Shown here piece by piece: positions 5,204-6,421 of a stretch of 6,421 nucleotides of DNA. The stretch lies in NCBI GenBank assembly GCA_903873565.1, contig CAIQOY010000300.1:1-6421 (forward strand), written 5' to 3'. Made by a program: the position numbers and the translations under genes. This DNA comes from an uncultured Actinomycetes bacterium (GTDB taxonomy: Bacteria; Actinomycetota; Thermoleophilia; Gaiellales; F1-60-MAGs149). The notes beneath the pieces were generated by a model, which was not told the origin of the DNA, searched no databases, and saw only the letters and a list, made by a program, of their open reading frames with translations. How positions within the stretch are numbered: position 1 is the first letter of the stretch; the number at the start of each line of letters is the position of its first letter.

Positions 5204-6421
5204 ATGAAGCGCATCCTCGCGTTGCTCATGGCACTCGTCGTGGCGGCCGCGATCGCGGCCTGCGGCGGCGGTGAATCGACCACGCCCGGCCAGGGCGGCG
5301 ACGCCGGCGGCGGCGAGTCCGCCGGCGGCGAGTCCGCCGGCGGCGAGACGGCGGCGGCCGAGATCAAGCCGGGCGGCATCTTCCGCCTCGGCACGACGTC
5401 GGGCCCCGACTCGCCGAACCCGTTCGTGGCCTTCTCGGCGACCTCCTACATCCTCTTCACGAACACCTACCCGACGCTCGTCCAGTACGACGAGGACTTC
5501 CAGCTCGTCGGCGACTGGGCCGAGTCGTGGGAGACGTCGGAGGACGGCAAGGTCTGGACCTTCACGGTCAAGCCCGGCGAGTGGTCGGACGGGACGCCCC
5601 TGACCGCCAAGGACGCGGCGTTCACGGGGAACCTGATCATCAAGTACGCGGACGGCCCGGCCGGCACGATGGCGCCGTACCTGACGCACGCGACCTCGGT
5701 CGAGGCCCCGGACGACAGCACCGTCGTGATCACCTACGACAAGGCCGTCGCCAACGTCCTGTCCCAGATCCAGCAGTTCTACATCCTGCCCCAGCACGTG
5801 CTCGAGCCGCTCGTCGGCGACAAGGGCAAGGGCCTCAAGAAGTGGGACCCGACGGAGGGCGGCCAGGTCGGCGGCGGCTCCTTCTTCATGAAGGAGTACG
5901 ACGACAAGGGCACCATCATCCTGGAGCGGAACCCGGGCTACTACGGCACCGCGCCGAACGTGGACGCCGTCGGGCTGACGGTCTACCAGAACTCGGACGC
6001 CATGCTCGCGGCGCTCGACGGCGGCCAGCTCGACTCGGTCGACACGGTTCCCCCGACCCTCGCCGAGCAGTACGAGTCGAACCCGAAGTACCAGGTGCAG
6101 ATCGGCGACTCGACCTTCGTCTACGACATCGGCTTCAACTCGAACCCCGACAAGCCGAAGAACAAGGAGCTGCTCGACCCGAAGGTGCGCGAGGCCCTCG
6201 CGATGGGCGTCGACCGCCAGAAGATCATCGACACGGTGCTCAACGGCTACGGCACCCCGGCGGCCACGATGTTCACGCCGCTATCCGGCGAGTACCTCAA
6301 CACCGAGATCCAGCCCGAGCCCTTCGACATCGCCGCCGGCAACGCGATCCTCGACGAGCTCGGCTACGCGATGGGCTCCGACGGCGTCCGCACGAAGCCC
6401 GACGGCGGCACGATGGAGTAC
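5204..6421 (+). CDS. ABC transporter substrate-binding lipoprotein, family 5 (SBP2, cut by right edge)
   Basis: The first 406 codons of a second SBP_bac_5 receptor are present; alignment with SBP1 suggests about 165 residues are missing. The signal peptide starts MKR, has a Leu/Val/Ala core and ends in the lipobox IAAC, with Cys20 predicted to be lipidated after export. The mature start CGGGESTTP is the same as in SBP1, followed by a Gly/Glu/Ser linker containing three five-residue repeats. The family hallmark WSDGTPLTAKDA is at 127-138 and ERNPGYYG begins at 241; LLDPKVREALAMGVDRQKII matches the conserved central segment. By eye about half of the residues align identically with SBP1, with longer identical blocks such as LVQYDEDFQL. 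It has its own promoter and is divergent from the hydrolase-PHP pair. Permease and ATPase genes might follow beyond the edge, which cannot be seen. The ligand is unknown; divergence in the lobes could mean a different ligand from SBP1. Confidence 0.95.
   Translation, partial: MKRILALLMALVVAAAIAACGGGESTTPGQGGDAGGGESAGGESAGGETAAAEIKPGGIFRLGTTSGPDSPNPFVAFSATSYILFTNTYPTLVQYDEDFQLVGDWAESWETSEDGKVWTFTVKPGEWSDGTPLTAKDAAFTGNLIIKYADGPAGTMAPYLTHATSVEAPDDSTVVITYDKAVANVLSQIQQFYILPQHVLEPLVGDKGKGLKKWDPTEGGQVGGGSFFMKEYDDKGTIILERNPGYYGTAPNVDAVGLTVYQNSDAMLAALDGGQLDSVDTVPPTLAEQYESNPKYQVQIGDSTFVYDIGFNSNPDKPKNKELLDPKVREALAMGVDRQKIIDTVLNGYGTPAATMFTPLSGEYLNTEIQPEPFDIAAGNAILDELGYAMGSDGVRTKPDGGTMEY
5309..5353 (+). 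repeat. Three 15-bp tandem repeats in the SBP2 linker
   Basis: Units at 5309-5323, 5324-5338 and 5339-5353 encode GGESA, GGESA and GGETA. The first two are identical DNA (GGCGGCGAGTCCGCC) and the third differs near its end. The length is a multiple of three, so copy-number change would lengthen or shorten the flexible tether between the lipid anchor and the binding domain without breaking the frame. SBP1 has a linker of different composition at this place and lacks the repeat. Confidence 0.85.

Noticed and set aside
4721..5797. Minus-strand open frame of 358 codons across the 5133-5203 intergenic region
   Set aside because: It is antisense to SBP2 and out of frame with the hydrolase, has an Arg/Gly/Val-rich low-complexity product, and would erase the promoter region between two well-supported starts.

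Overview
The window is very GC-rich, about 70% by eye, with strong G/C preference at third codon positions. It is bacterial chromosomal DNA, probably from a high-GC Gram-positive lineage (Actinomycetota). The form of ValS, with TVRPVT in the editing domain and STIQAADGR just ahead of the expected KMSKS loop, suggests to me a deep-branching actinobacterial group such as Thermoleophilia. That placement is recollection-based inference and was not computed. I see no mobile element, CRISPR array, tRNA or rRNA.

Layout. Positions 1-1560 (minus) hold the N-terminal 520 codons of valyl-tRNA synthetase, running off the left edge. An 88-bp divergent intergenic region (1561-1648) follows, with a candidate promoter on each strand. 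Positions 1649-3349 (plus) encode a complete family 5 (peptide/nickel type) ABC-transporter substrate-binding lipoprotein, SBP1. It converges on a two-gene minus-strand unit: an alpha/beta hydrolase (5132-4311), then a PHP-domain metallohydrolase (4314-3346). These two overlap by 4 nt (GTGA). The PHP gene and SBP1 share a palindromic CTAG as their stop codons, so there is no intergenic DNA between them. A 71-bp divergent intergenic region (5133-5203) carries the best promoter in the window. It drives a second family 5 lipoprotein, SBP2, which starts at 5204 and is cut by the right edge after 406 codons. No stretch of 300 bases or more lacks a gene.

How the genes may work together. SBP1 and SBP2 are clear paralogues. 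They share the CGGGESTTP start of the mature protein, similar leader elements (TANAGT -10 box, GGGAGGGA ribosome site) and long near-identical DNA blocks. Both should be lipid-anchored outside the membrane and deliver peptides or other small solutes to an ABC permease, but no permease or ATPase gene lies in the window; these may lie beyond the right edge. The two hydrolases between them have no recognisable signal peptide, so they are probably cytoplasmic and could process an imported compound, though only proximity supports this. ValS is a housekeeping neighbour. I found no convincing new defence or mobile system. The points most worth checking are the compact gene junctions, a symmetric (bidirectional) -10 element, the duplicated SBPs flanking a hydrolase pair, and a variant ValS editing motif.
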